A DNA stretch of 32,843 nucleotides. Origin: Candidatus Avibacteroides excrementipullorum (GTDB lineage: Bacteria > Bacteroidota > Bacteroidia > Bacteroidales > Bacteroidaceae). Shown here piece after piece: positions 8,301 through 16,755 of this stretch. Positions within the stretch are counted from its first letter, which is position 1, and each line of letters opens with the position of its first letter. Made by a program: the position numbers and the translations under genes. The stretch covers positions 1-32,843 of the forward strand of contig DVIH01000036.1 in assembly GCA_018711405.1 (NCBI GenBank), written 5' to 3'. The notes beneath the pieces are model-generated. The model was not told the origin of the DNA. It saw only the letters and a program-made list of their open reading frames with translations, and searched no databases.

Positions 8301-8307
8301 CCTCCTT
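8301..8307 (-). promoter_or_regulatory. Strong Shine-Dalgarno-like site before the CDF exporter
   Basis: Minus-strand AAGGAGG ends 10 nt upstream of the ATG at 8290. Such sites are rare in this window and in Bacteroidota generally; it supports this start. Confidence 0.5.
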
Positions 8308-8413
8308 TTTTATTTTTTTCATTGCAAAATAAACGAATTCCCCATGCAATCGGGTTGCAAAGACATGCACTACCGATAATTATTCATAACTAACATTACA
8401 TAAGAAGAAGCGA

Positions 8414-8446
8414 TTGAAACATATTCAAATAAAAAATGTACTTTTG
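8414..8446 (+). promoter_or_regulatory. Promoter for mlaE-mlaF
   Basis: TTG (8414-8416), 22-nt spacer, perfect TActTTTG (8439-8446). Predicted start near 8453 leaves only about 12 nt of leader before the ATG at 8465. Confidence 0.55.
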
Positions 8447-8464
8447 TAAAAAATAAAGATCGCA

Positions 8465-9208
8465 ATGTTTAAACTGATAGAGAGCGTAGGCAAATATCTC
8501 ATGCTGATGAAGCGCGTATTCTCACGCCCGGAGAGGATGAGAATGTTCTTGCAGCAATACCTGAAAGAGATGTCGCAGCTCGGTGTGAACTCCATCGGCA
8601 TAGTGCTCCTGATATCTTTTTTCATAGGAGCCGTGATAACCGTACAGATAAAACTGAACATAGAAAGCCCGTGGATGCCGCGCTGGACAGTGGGATACGT
8701 GACGAGGGAAATCCTGCTGCTCGAATTTTCTGCGGCCATAATGTGTCTGATACTGGCAGGCAAAGTAGGCTCCAACATAGCTTCGGAACTGGGCACCATG
8801 CGCGTGACGCAACAGATAGACGCGCTTGAAATCATGGGTGTGAACTCTGCTTCATACCTCATACTGCCCAAGATAGCCGCCCTTGCCACCATGATACCGG
8901 TATTGGTCATCTTCAGCACATTCGCCGGAATCATCGGAGCATTCGCCTCATGCTGGTTCGGAGGGATAATGCCCGCCACATTCCTGGAATACGGACTGCA
9001 ATACGCATTCGTGGAATGGTATGTGTGGTGCGCGTTCATAAAATCCATATTCTTCGCTTTCATCATAGCAAGCGTGTCCTCGTTTTACGGATACACCGTA
9101 GAAGGAGGCTCCATAGAAGTGGGCAAAGCCAGCACCAATGCCGTAGTATCGAGCAGCGTACTTATATTATTCGCAGACCTTTTCCTAACTCAACTTTTAA
9201 TGGGATGA
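8465..9208 (+). CDS. mlaE: MlaE-type ABC transporter permease
   Basis: A 247-residue permease of the MlaE/YrbE family, the membrane part of the ABC machine that moves phospholipids between the inner and outer membranes. Hydrophobic segments include IGIVLLISFFIGAVITVQI, a central pair around LLLEFSAAIMCLILAGKVG and ILPKIAALATMIPVLVIFSTFAGIIGAF, and a C-terminal FAFIIASVSSFYGY. The family signature ASELGTMRVTQQIDALEIMG, the coupling loop that contacts the ATPase, is complete and followed by VNSASYLILP. Length is normal. The stop overlaps the mlaF start (ATGA), giving a tightly coupled two-gene unit. The substrate-binding MCE protein (mlaD) is not adjacent. Confidence 0.93.
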   Translation: MFKLIESVGKYLMLMKRVFSRPERMRMFLQQYLKEMSQLGVNSIGIVLLISFFIGAVITVQIKLNIESPWMPRWTVGYVTREILLLEFSAAIMCLILAGKVGSNIASELGTMRVTQQIDALEIMGVNSASYLILPKIAALATMIPVLVIFSTFAGIIGAFASCWFGGIMPATFLEYGLQYAFVEWYVWCAFIKSIFFAFIIASVSSFYGYTVEGGSIEVGKASTNAVVSSSVLILFADLFLTQLLMG

Positions 9209-9975
9209 TAGAAATAGACCATTTATACAAATCTTTCGACTCGAAAGACGTACTGTCAGACATAAACACCACGTTTGAAAACGGGAAAACCAACCTCATC
9301 ATAGGACAGAGCGGTTCGGGCAAAACCGTATTGATGAAATGCATAGTGGGACTGCTCGTCCCGGAGAAAGGGAAAGTACTATATGATGGCAGAAACTTCC
9401 TGGCTATGGACAAGAAAGAGAAGAAAAGCCTGAGGACCGAGATGGGCATGATATTCCAGAGTGCGGCCCTGTTCGACTCCATGACCGTGCTGGAAAACGT
9501 CATGTTCCCGCTCAACATGTTCTCAAACATGACACTGCGCGAACGGATCAGGAGAGCCATGACATGCCTCGACCGCGTGAACCTCAACGGAGCGGCAAAG
9601 AAATACCCTTCGGAGATAAGCGGCGGAATGCAGAAACGTGTGGCCATAGCGAGAGCCATATCGCTCAATCCGCAATACCTGTTCTGCGACGAACCCAACT
9701 CCGGTCTCGACCCGAAAACATCGCTCGTCATAGACGGACTGATTCACGGCATCACCCACGAATACAACATGACCACCATAATCAACACCCATGACATGAA
9801 CTCCGTAATGGGCATAGGAGAAAAAATAATCTTCATTGCGCAAGGCAAGAAAGAATGGGAGGGAGAAAAGAGCCAGATATTCAGCGCGACAAACGAAAAG
9901 CTGGAGAACTTCGTGTTTGCAAGCGACCTGTTCAAGAAAGTAAAGGAAATGGAGGAGCGGAAGACCGTATCATAA
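9205..9975 (+). CDS. mlaF: MlaF-type ABC transporter ATP-binding protein
   Basis: A 256-residue ABC ATPase starting [11 protein letters not shown]; the frame is open further upstream, but that part is a shadow of mlaE. All ABC motifs are present: Walker [10 protein letters not shown]-loop [11 protein letters not shown], signature ISGGMQKR, Walker B YLFCDEP with catalytic Glu, D-loop SGLD and the switch histidine in NTHDMNSV. The [14 protein letters not shown] block after the Q-loop is typical of MlaF/YrbF. It powers MlaE, starting inside its last codons by a 4-nt ATGA overlap. The C-terminal extension after the switch region ([13 protein letters not shown]) is common in this family and may contact a partner protein. 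Confidence 0.94.
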   Translation: MIEIDHLYKSFDSKDVLSDINTTFENGKTNLIIGQSGSGKTVLMKCIVGLLVPEKGKVLYDGRNFLAMDKKEKKSLRTEMGMIFQSAALFDSMTVLENVMFPLNMFSNMTLRERIRRAMTCLDRVNLNGAAKKYPSEISGGMQKRVAIARAISLNPQYLFCDEPNSGLDPKTSLVIDGLIHGITHEYNMTTIINTHDMNSVMGIGEKIIFIAQGKKEWEGEKSQIFSATNEKLENFVFASDLFKKVKEMEERKTVS

Positions 9976-10006
9976 ATATACATGCCTGCCTCCAGCCCCA
10001 TCAAAC

Positions 10007-10014
10007 TATATTTG
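10007..10014 (+). promoter_or_regulatory. -7 box for the uracil permease
   Basis: Perfect TAtaTTTG, 28 nt upstream of the ATG at 10042; no TTG at the expected -33 position. Confidence 0.4.
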
Positions 10015-10041
10015 CAATGACATAAACATCTTAACATCAAT

Positions 10042-11235
10042 ATGAATATGGAAAACAACAACCTCACGCCGCTGAGGAAAGGTATAGTAGGCGTACAATT
10101 CCTGTTCGTGGCTTTCGGAGCCACAGTACTCGTGCCGCTCCTCGTAGGCCTCGACCCGTCTACGGCATTGTTCACGGCCGGCATCGGAACTCTCATATTC
10201 CACCTCGTCACAAAAGGGAAAGTACCGATTTTTCTGGGAAGCAGTTTTGCTTTCATAGCCCCTATCATCAAATCGACCGAACTCTACGGACTGGCAGGCA
10301 CACTGTCGGGCATGGCGGGAGTGGCATTGGTCTATTTCGTGATGAGCGCACTGGTCAAGTGGCAAGGCAGCAGGATAATAGACAAGCTGTTTCCTCCGGT
10401 CGTAATAGGCCCGGTCATCATACTGATAGGTATCTCACTCGCCGGCAGTGCGGTAGACATGGCAGAGACAAACTGGGTCTTGGCTTTCATCTCATTGCTG
10501 ACAGCGGTAATCATATCGATAAAGGCAAAAGGGCTGCTGAAACTTATCCCTATCTTCGGAGGCATCATAGTGGGATACATCGCGGCGCTATGTTTCTATG
10601 AAGTAGATCTCACCCCCATAAAGGAAGCGCCATGGTTCGGACTGCCCGATTTCGTCCACCCGCAATTCTCATGGGAAGCGGTCATCTTCATGATACCTGT
10701 GGCAATAGCCCCTGTCATAGAACATATAGGAGATGTATATGTGGTCAACACTGTGACAGGCAAAGATTTCGTGAAAGATCCGGGACTGCACCGCACCATG
10801 CTGGGCGACGGCATAGCCTGCTTTCTGGCCGGGATGCTCGGAGGCCCTCCGGTGACAACCTATTCGGAGGTGACAGGCGCCATCTCGATAACCAAAGTCA
10901 CAAATCCGCAAGTCATAAGGATTGCTGCGGTGACCGCCATCGTGTTTTCTCTGGTCGGTAAAATCAGCGCATTCCTCAAGACCATACCGCAAGCCGTGCT
11001 GGGCGGACTTATGCTGCTCCTTTTCGGCACCATAGCCACAGCCGGAGTAGCAAACATGCTGAAGCACAAAGTAGACCTTTCCGACACGAGAAACATTGTT
11101 ATATTCTCGCTCACCATGACCATAGGCATAGGAGGTGCCGTATTCACATGGGGCGACTTCTCGCTATCGGGCATAGGACTCGCAGCCATTACGGGCGTTG
11201 CGCTCAACCTCATATTGCCGAAAGAAAAGAAATAA
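10042..11235 (+). CDS. uraA: Uracil permease / NCS2 nucleobase:cation symporter
   Basis: A 397-residue integral membrane protein of the NCS2 (nucleobase-ascorbate) family that takes up uracil, or possibly xanthine, with protons. The N-terminal block [20 protein letters not shown], the [10 protein letters not shown] half-helix, [13 protein letters not shown] (substrate-site Glu of the UraA type) and [18 protein letters not shown] (second conserved Glu, shared TM10 motif) are all visible. Fourteen segments are expected and the hydrophobic pattern agrees. Pyrimidine salvage fits the convergent carA-carB operon next door, which makes carbamoyl phosphate for pyrimidine synthesis, but I see no shared regulator. 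It ends at a bidirectional terminator. uraA is preferred over xanthine permease on the motif pattern. Confidence 0.9.
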   Translation: MNMENNNLTPLRKGIVGVQFLFVAFGATVLVPLLVGLDPSTALFTAGIGTLIFHLVTKGKVPIFLGSSFAFIAPIIKSTELYGLAGTLSGMAGVALVYFVMSALVKWQGSRIIDKLFPPVVIGPVIILIGISLAGSAVDMAETNWVLAFISLLTAVIISIKAKGLLKLIPIFGGIIVGYIAALCFYEVDLTPIKEAPWFGLPDFVHPQFSWEAVIFMIPVAIAPVIEHIGDVYVVNTVTGKDFVKDPGLHRTMLGDGIACFLAGMLGGPPVTTYSEVTGAISITKVTNPQVIRIAAVTAIVFSLVGKISAFLKTIPQAVLGGLMLLLFGTIATAGVANMLKHKVDLSDTRNIVIFSLTMTIGIGGAVFTWGDFSLSGIGLAAITGVALNLILPKEKK

Positions 11236-11252
11236 AAGGATAGAAACACAAT

Positions 11253-11282
11253 AAAAAATGGCGGGTTACCCCGCCATTTTTT
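11253..11282. terminator. Bidirectional intrinsic terminator between uraA and carB
   Basis: GGCGGG and CCCGCC arms with a 4-nt loop are extended by a T-A pair and six A-T pairs, so both strands end in a T-run. It lies 17 nt after the uraA stop and 19 nt beyond the carB stop, serving both convergent genes. Confidence 0.85.
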
Positions 11283-11301
11283 ATATCCAAGACTTACCGC
11301 C

Positions 11302-14300
11302 TTATTTGTATTCGTCCCAACTCTTTATCTGGATATCGTCTACCTTGATATTGCAGAACGCCTTGATAAATGTAGAAGCAAGACGCGCATTAGTCACCAG
11401 AGGTATGTTGAAGTCTATCGCCGCACGTCTTATCTTATATCCGTTGGCCAGCTCGCCCTGAGTAAGACTCTTAGGAAAATTGACCACAAGGTCTACTTTC
11501 TTCTCATGAATCAGCTCGAGCGCTTGAGGAGACTTGTCCGACTCGCTCGGCCAGTACACCTTAATGGCCGGAATGCCGTTGTCTGTCAGGAAGCTGTGCG
11601 TTCCCGGTGTGGCATAGAGGTTATACCCATGCTCATACAGGCAACGTATGGCATCGAGCATGTCTACTTTCTGCTTTGCATTTCCGGTAGAAAGCAGTAT
11701 GTTCTTTTCCGGAATGGTATACCCCACCGAAAGCATGGACTTCAACACAGCTTCATAGGTATCATCGCCTATGCATCCCACCTCTCCGGTAGAAACCATA
11801 TCGACACCCAGCACCGGATCGGCTTTTTGCAGACGGGAGAAAGAGAACTGTGAAGCTTTCACACCCACATAGTCCAAATCGAATTCATTCTTCGACGGTT
11901 TCTCCACAGGCAGACCGAGCATGACTTTGGCTGCAAGCTCTATGAAGTTTATCTTCAACACCTTCGACACGAACGGGAAACTTCTCGAAGCACGCAGGTT
12001 GCACTCTATCACCTTTATGTCATTGTCTTTGGCCAGGAACTGTATGTTGAACGGGCCTGATATATGCAACGCCTCAGCTATCTTTCCGGCAATCTTCTTG
12101 ATGCGTCTCATAGTCTCCACATACAGTTTCTGCGGCGGGAACTGTATCGTGGCATCGCCCGAATGCACTCCGGCAAACTCTATATGTTCGGATATGGCAT
12201 AAATCAGAATCTCTCCGTTTTTGGCCACTGCATCCATTTCTATCTCTTTGGCTTCCTGGATGAACTCGCTCACCACTACCGGGTGCTTCTGCGACACCTC
12301 CGCCGCAAGTTTCAGGAACTGTTCCAACTCATGATTGTTGGAGCAGACATTCATGGCAGCTCCAGACAACACATAGGACGGGCGTACCAATACCGGATAA
12401 CCGACCTCGTCTACAAATCCGTAAATATCGTTCAAAGAAGTCATCTCTCTCCAGCGCGGCTGGTCTATGCCAAGTTCATCGAGCATGGATGAGAATTTAT
12501 GACGGTCTTCCGCATTGTCCACATCTTTCGGCTGTGTGCCCAACACATTGACATGCTGCTCGTCAAGCCTTGTGGCAAGATTCTGCGGAATCTGTCCTCC
12601 GGTAGACAATATCACGCCGTGCGGGCATTCCAGATCGAGAATATCCATGACCCGCTCGAATGTAAGTTCATCGAAATACAAACGGTCGCACATGTCATAG
12701 TCGGTCGAAACCGTTTCTGGATTGTAATTGATCATGACAGAACGCCAGCCCGACTTCCGCACTGTGGTAAGGGCATTGACGCTGCACCAGTCGAACTCCA
12801 CAGAGCTGCCTATGCGGTACGCACCCGAACCGAGCACCACCACCGACCGGCCTTTGTCATTATAGTCAAGGTCGTGAGCCACTGCGTTGTATGTAAGATA
12901 CAGATAATTGGTCTGTGCCGGATATTCGGCAGCAAGGGTATCTATCTGCTTGACGTATGGCACGATGCCGTATTTCTTTCTGAGAGCGCGCACCTCCAGC
13001 ACCATGCGGTCGGGATCATCGTTCATGGCTTTCTTGAGCACTGCCCTCGCTATCTGGAAGTCAGAGAAGCCCTGCTCTTTTGCCGTCCTCATCAAATCTT
13101 CGGGCACATCTTCCAGCCTGCTGTAGGTCTCTATCTCCTCAGCCGTGTCGAGTATGCCGCGCAACCTTTCGAGAAACCAGTTGTCTATCATTGTCAGTTC
13201 ATGGATGCGCTCCACCGTATATCCCTGCCTCATGGCTTTGGATATGACGAAGATACGCTTGTCGGTAGGTTCGTGCAAGGCCTTGTCCACATCGGGGATG
13301 ATGAGTTCCTTGTTTTCCACAAAGCCGTGCATGCCTTGCCCTATCATCCTGAGACCTTTCTGTATGGCTTCCTCGAAAGTGCGTCCTATGGACATCACCT
13401 CTCCCACCGATTTCATGCTGGAGCCGAGCACCTTGTCCACTCCGTGAAACTTGCCGAGATCCCAACGCGGAATCTTACAGACTATATAGTCGAGAGCCGG
13501 CTCGAAGAAAGCCGAAGTCTCTTTGGTGACAGAGTTCTTCAGTTCAAACAGGCCATAGCCCAATCCCAGTTTGGCAGCCACAAAGGCAAGCGGATATCCT
13601 GTAGCCTTCGATGCCAAAGCCGAAGAGCGGCTCAGACGGGCATTCACCTCGATGACCCTGTAATCATTGGAATCGGGGTCATAGGCATACTGCACATTGC
13701 ATTCGCCCACGATGCCTATATGACGTATGATCTTTATGGCCAGTTCGCGCAACAAATGGTAGTCTTCATTGCTCAGTGTCTGCGAGGGAGCCACCACTAT
13801 GCTCTCGCCGGTATGTATGCCGAGCGGGTCGAAGTTTTCCATGTTGCAGACAGTGATGCAATTGTCATAGCGGTCTCTCACTACCTCATATTCTATTTCC
13901 TTCCAGCCTTTCAGAGACTTCTCCACCAGTATCTGCGGCGAGAACGACAGAGCCTTTTCGGCGCGCTGCACCAGCTGCTCGCGGTCATCGCAGAATCCGC
14001 TGCCCAGTCCGCCAAGCGCGTATGCCGCACGGATGATTACCGGATAGCCCACTTCTTCCGCTGCACGGATAGCATCCTCCACTGTCTCGACAGCCTCGCT
14101 CTTTATGGTCTTTACGCCTATCTCATCGAGTTTTTTCACAAACAGCTCCCTGTCTTCGGTATCCATTATGGCCCTTACAGGTGTGCCCAACACTTTCACA
14201 TTGTATTTCTCGAACACGCCCTGTTCATACAGTTTGACGCCGCAGTTGAGCGCAGTCTGCCCTCCAAACGACAACAGTATGCCATCGGGTCTCTCTTTCC

Positions 14301-14532
14301 TTATCACTTTCTCTACGAAAAACGGGGTGACAGGCAGGAAATATATCCTGTCGGCCACGCCTTCGGAAGTCTGCACCGTAGCGATGTTGGGATTGATAAG
14401 AACGGTTTCTATATTCTCCTCTTTCAAGGCTTTGAGAGCCTGCGAGCCGGAATAGTCAAATTCGCCGGCTTCACCTATCTTCAATGCTCCCGAACCGAGC
14501 AACAAAACTTTCTTTATTTCTTTCTGTTCCAT
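11302..14532 (-). CDS. carB: Carbamoyl-phosphate synthase large subunit
   Basis: A 1076-residue protein of full CarB length. It makes carbamoyl phosphate from bicarbonate, two ATP and ammonia passed from CarA. The two homologous ATP-grasp halves are visible. Half one starts LLLGSGALKIGEAGEFDYSG and contains NPNIATVQTS, GGQTALNCG, RAAYALGGLGSG and EVNARLSRSSALASKATGYPLA. Half two starts VVLGSGAYRIGSSVEFDWC and contains NYNPETVSTDYD, GGQIPQNLA, RPSYVLSGAAM and ECNLRASRSFPFVSK. A C-terminal MGS-like regulatory domain (about residues 935-1076; LSTGNAKQKVDM, then VVNFPKS) would bind allosteric effectors. It starts 27 nt after the carA stop and is cotranscribed with it. Confidence 0.98.
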   Translation of the reverse strand: MEQKEIKKVLLLGSGALKIGEAGEFDYSGSQALKALKEENIETVLINPNIATVQTSEGVADRIYFLPVTPFFVEKVIRKERPDGILLSFGGQTALNCGVKLYEQGVFEKYNVKVLGTPVRAIMDTEDRELFVKKLDEIGVKTIKSEAVETVEDAIRAAEEVGYPVIIRAAYALGGLGSGFCDDREQLVQRAEKALSFSPQILVEKSLKGWKEIEYEVVRDRYDNCITVCNMENFDPLGIHTGESIVVAPSQTLSNEDYHLLRELAIKIIRHIGIVGECNVQYAYDPDSNDYRVIEVNARLSRSSALASKATGYPLAFVAAKLGLGYGLFELKNSVTKETSAFFEPALDYIVCKIPRWDLGKFHGVDKVLGSSMKSVGEVMSIGRTFEEAIQKGLRMIGQGMHGFVENKELIIPDVDKALHEPTDKRIFVISKAMRQGYTVERIHELTMIDNWFLERLRGILDTAEEIETYSRLEDVPEDLMRTAKEQGFSDFQIARAVLKKAMNDDPDRMVLEVRALRKKYGIVPYVKQIDTLAAEYPAQTNYLYLTYNAVAHDLDYNDKGRSVVVLGSGAYRIGSSVEFDWCSVNALTTVRKSGWRSVMINYNPETVSTDYDMCDRLYFDELTFERVMDILDLECPHGVILSTGGQIPQNLATRLDEQHVNVLGTQPKDVDNAEDRHKFSSMLDELGIDQPRWREMTSLNDIYGFVDEVGYPVLVRPSYVLSGAAMNVCSNNHELEQFLKLAAEVSQKHPVVVSEFIQEAKEIEMDAVAKNGEILIYAISEHIEFAGVHSGDATIQFPPQKLYVETMRRIKKIAGKIAEALHISGPFNIQFLAKDNDIKVIECNLRASRSFPFVSKVLKINFIELAAKVMLGLPVEKPSKNEFDLDYVGVKASQFSFSRLQKADPVLGVDMVSTGEVGCIGDDTYEAVLKSMLSVGYTIPEKNILLSTGNAKQKVDMLDAIRCLYEHGYNLYATPGTHSFLTDNGIPAIKVYWPSESDKSPQALELIHEKKVDLVVNFPKSLTQGELANGYKIRRAAIDFNIPLVTNARLASTFIKAFCNIKVDDIQIKSWDEYK

Positions 14533-14559
14533 TTGATAGATTATGTGTGAGTTAAACCG

Positions 14560-15630
14560 TTACAACAACTTTATGAAATCATCGAATAGATATTCGGCAT
14601 CGGTAGGTCCGCCATCGGCTTCGGGGTGGAACTGCGCGGAGAAGTAAGGCTTGCTCTTGTGCCTTATGCCCTCGTTGGTGCCGTCGTTCATGTTGATGAA
14701 CAGCGGTTCCCAATCGCTACCGAGAGTATTGTTGTCCACAGCAAAGCCGTGATTCTGCGAAGTGATGATGCATCTGTCGGTACCCACCTGGCGCACAGGC
14801 TGGTTATGGCTTCTGTGACCGTATTTCAGTTTGAAAGTCTTGGCCCCTCCCGCCTTTGCCAGCAGCTGGTTGCCCAGACAGATGCCGAAGACAGGCTTGT
14901 CGCCTCCCAAAGCCTTGCGTATGTTTTCCACCGTAACCGCACAGAAATCCGGGTCGCCCGGTCCGTTGGACAGAAACAGCCCGTCATAATCAAGAGTGTT
15001 GAAATCATAGTTCCAAGGCACTCTGACGACTGTGACTCCGCGCTTGAGCAGGCAGCGTATGATGTTGTGCTTCACGCCGCAGTCCACCAGCACCACTTTC
15101 TTCCCGCCGTTGCCATAGGTTATGACTTCCCGGCAGCTCACGTCCTCCACCAGATTTCTCTTGTTGGGGTCGTTCATCTCCACATCTCCGCAACCGTCTA
15201 TGATTATCTTGCCGAGCATGGAGCCGCGCTCGCGCAATATCTTTGTCAGCTGGCGGGTGTCGATGCCGTATATGCCTGCCACATGCTCTTCCTTGAGCCA
15301 GTCGGCCAGGCTTTTCACCGCCGTCCTGTGGCTGTACTTATATGAATAGTCGCACACCACCATGCCCGACACATGGATTTTCTCCGATTCGTAAGATTCC
15401 GACAATCCGTCTTTTTCCGCCCTGCGCGGAACACCGTAATTGCCAATCATGGGATAGGTGGAGACCAATATCTGGCCTGAATAGGATGGGTCGGTCAAAC
15501 TCTCAGGATATCCGGTCATGGCTGTGCTGAAAACGACTTCGCCCGACACGGAAGCCTCATAGCCGAAAGATTTGCCGTGGAAAACAGTCCCGTCATCGAG
15601 GACGATTGAAGCTTTTTTTATGTCTTGCAT
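14560..15630 (-). CDS. carA: Carbamoyl-phosphate synthase small subunit (glutaminase)
   Basis: A 356-residue protein, normal for CarA. The N-terminal domain contains the family block GYEASVSGEVVFSTAMTGYPESLTDPSY. The C-terminal class I glutamine amidotransferase domain has the catalytic cysteine in FGICLGNQLLA (the usual H before Q-L-L-A is N here: GNQLL) and the His/Glu pair in AQFHPEADGGP. It frees ammonia from glutamine for CarB and is first in the carA-carB operon. The leader between the -7 box (15702-15709) and the ATG carries a 9-bp inverted repeat whose distal arm ends immediately upstream of the start codon. A longer form cannot be excluded but the N-terminus matches the family. Confidence 0.97.
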   Translation of the reverse strand: MQDIKKASIVLDDGTVFHGKSFGYEASVSGEVVFSTAMTGYPESLTDPSYSGQILVSTYPMIGNYGVPRRAEKDGLSESYESEKIHVSGMVVCDYSYKYSHRTAVKSLADWLKEEHVAGIYGIDTRQLTKILRERGSMLGKIIIDGCGDVEMNDPNKRNLVEDVSCREVITYGNGGKKVVLVDCGVKHNIIRCLLKRGVTVVRVPWNYDFNTLDYDGLFLSNGPGDPDFCAVTVENIRKALGGDKPVFGICLGNQLLAKAGGAKTFKLKYGHRSHNQPVRQVGTDRCIITSQNHGFAVDNNTLGSDWEPLFINMNDGTNEGIRHKSKPYFSAQFHPEADGGPTDAEYLFDDFIKLL

Positions 15631-15631
15631 T

Positions 15632-15691
15632 ACGATAGAATATATTATAATGTACTTTAATTTCTTGCTCTCGGAGTTGGGTTTCTATCGT
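15632..15691 (-). promoter_or_regulatory. carA leader inverted repeat
   Basis: ACGATAGAA (15632-15640) and TTCTATCGT (15683-15691), read on the plus strand, are perfect complements. On the carA transcript one arm lies just after the predicted 5' end and the other ends one base before the ATG, so pairing would bring the 5' end to the start codon. Confidence 0.4.
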
Positions 15692-15701
15692 GAAAACCAT
15701 G

Positions 15702-15709
15702 CAAAGATA
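15702..15709 (-). promoter_or_regulatory. -7 box for carA-carB
   Basis: Perfect minus-strand TAtcTTTG. Predicted start near 15695 gives a leader of roughly 65 nt. No TTG at the expected -33 distance. Confidence 0.45.
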
Positions 15710-15837
15710 ATCCAAAAGAGCCGAAAAATAAAATTATGAACGATTTTTACCAAACTTTTCTTCACGCCTACAGCCGCAAGCTCCCCGCCCCCCATGAATA
15801 ATCCGCACATCCACAAGCAAAAAAGCACACGGGAAAA

Positions 15838-15916
15838 GATCGGCTCGGTCATCGGGCAAGATGGCGTACATACCGGGCGAAGATGTACGCCATCTTTGCC
15901 CAAGATGGCGCACATC
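15838..15916. repeat. 79-bp modular intergenic repeat, copy 3
   Basis: Modules start at 15838, 15860, 15882 and 15904 (22-bp spacing): GATCGGCTCGGTC, GATGGCGTACATA, GATGTACGCCATC and GATGGCGCACATC. Module order differs from copies 1 and 2 at position two. Flanks shared with inverted copy 1 (a GGGAAA run before, a CCGG-CGGGGG-type run after) suggest the full unit is slightly longer than 79 bp. It lies in the 477-bp divergent space between carA and the exported protein at 16108; the rest of that space holds only the carA leader and promoter. Confidence 0.85.
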
Positions 15917-16107
15917 CCCGGCGGGGGTTGTTTTGACCCCAATAAATAGCACGCTTGGACACATCCGGCCATCCTACATAAAAAGAAAAAATTTTTTTCT
16001 ACTGATTTTACTTTCTTTTCTTTGCCGGGTCTTATATGCAGAACATCCGTTCAAACGAGCTCGCGAACAGACAAAGAAATGTATAGCGATAAAAAACACC
16101 AAAAATC

Positions 16108-16470
16108 ATGACATCAAACAGTAAAATCAGAATAGCGACAATGGCAATTATCCTTACATTGGCCTGCGGAACAGCCGATGCACAACGCCTGCACAGGCAT
16201 CATCACCCGCATGCGCTAATAACAGTAGTGGAAAAACCGTCCATAACCGTACACTTAAAAAACGAGCTTAACCAGAAAGAACGTTTTGCCATAGCCGTTG
16301 CTTATCTGAAAGAACACAAATACATAACAGTAAACAAATATGCCAAAATGACGGGACTGACAAAGGCAACAGCAAAAGCCGAACTCGACTCTTTTGCCGC
16401 AGACAAGAACAGGCCTATTTCCGCTGTCACAAAAGGCAAAAAAAGAGTATATGTAATAAATAACAAATAA
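16108..16470 (+). CDS. Small exported protein with winged-helix-like C-terminus, function unknown
   Basis: A 120-residue protein. Residues 1-25 look like a Sec signal peptide (basic start, core MAIILTLACGTA, likely cut after ADA). A His-rich patch (HRHHHPH) follows. Residues about 55-120 (ERFAIAVAYLKEHKYITVNKYAKMTG, then KATAKAELDSFA, and a C-terminal KRVYVINNK strand) look like a winged helix-turn-helix, the fold of many DNA-binding proteins, which would be odd in the periplasm. I do not recognise a named family. It precedes a His-rich lipoprotein (12-nt gap) and an ECF sigma factor, suggesting a three-gene unit. If the signal peptide is misjudged it could be a cytoplasmic regulator. Confidence 0.75.
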   Translation: MTSNSKIRIATMAIILTLACGTADAQRLHRHHHPHALITVVEKPSITVHLKNELNQKERFAIAVAYLKEHKYITVNKYAKMTGLTKATAKAELDSFAADKNRPISAVTKGKKRVYVINNK

Positions 16471-16482
16471 ATACTTTACGCC

Positions 16483-16755
16483 ATGACATCAGACAACAAA
16501 TGGAAAACAGCTATTATGGCATTGGGAGCAGTTTTCATGCTCAGTTCATGTGTCACTATCCACAGGCATCAGGCACCACCGCCGCCTCCGCACCACCAGC
16601 ATCATCATCCGAAGCCGAAACCCAAACGGCACAGACATCATCATGCGCTCCTGATGATGGACGAGTACGAATTCAACCTGTTGCAAGGGAATTGCACCAT
16701 GTTCAATGAATGTCTGGCAATGACCGACACTGCAAGCCATGACAACACTAAATGA
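16483..16755 (+). CDS. His/Pro-rich small lipoprotein, function unknown
   Basis: A 90-residue protein with a lipoprotein signal (core IMALGAVFMLSSC, lipidated Cys about residue 23). The mature part begins VTIHRHQ and then has proline runs and clustered histidines (PPPPPHHQHHHPKPKPKRHRHHH), which could bind metal or make a flexible envelope tether. No known domain. The last 17 nt overlap the start of the sigma factor gene, so the two are probably translationally coupled. Shared His-rich character with the protein encoded just upstream suggests the pair acts together in the envelope, perhaps sensing for the sigma factor; that link is inference. Confidence 0.75.
   Translation: MTSDNKWKTAIMALGAVFMLSSCVTIHRHQAPPPPPHHQHHHPKPKPKRHRHHHALLMMDEYEFNLLQGNCTMFNECLAMTDTASHDNTK

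Noticed and set aside
7424-8332. Plus-strand 302-codon frame across the CDF exporter
   Set aside because: His-rich shadow of a real transporter with all CDF motifs on the other strand.
12499-14550. Long open frame on the plus strand (683 codons) across carB
   Set aside because: Antisense to a clear full-length carB; the translated product has no family motifs and its composition is that of a shadow frame.
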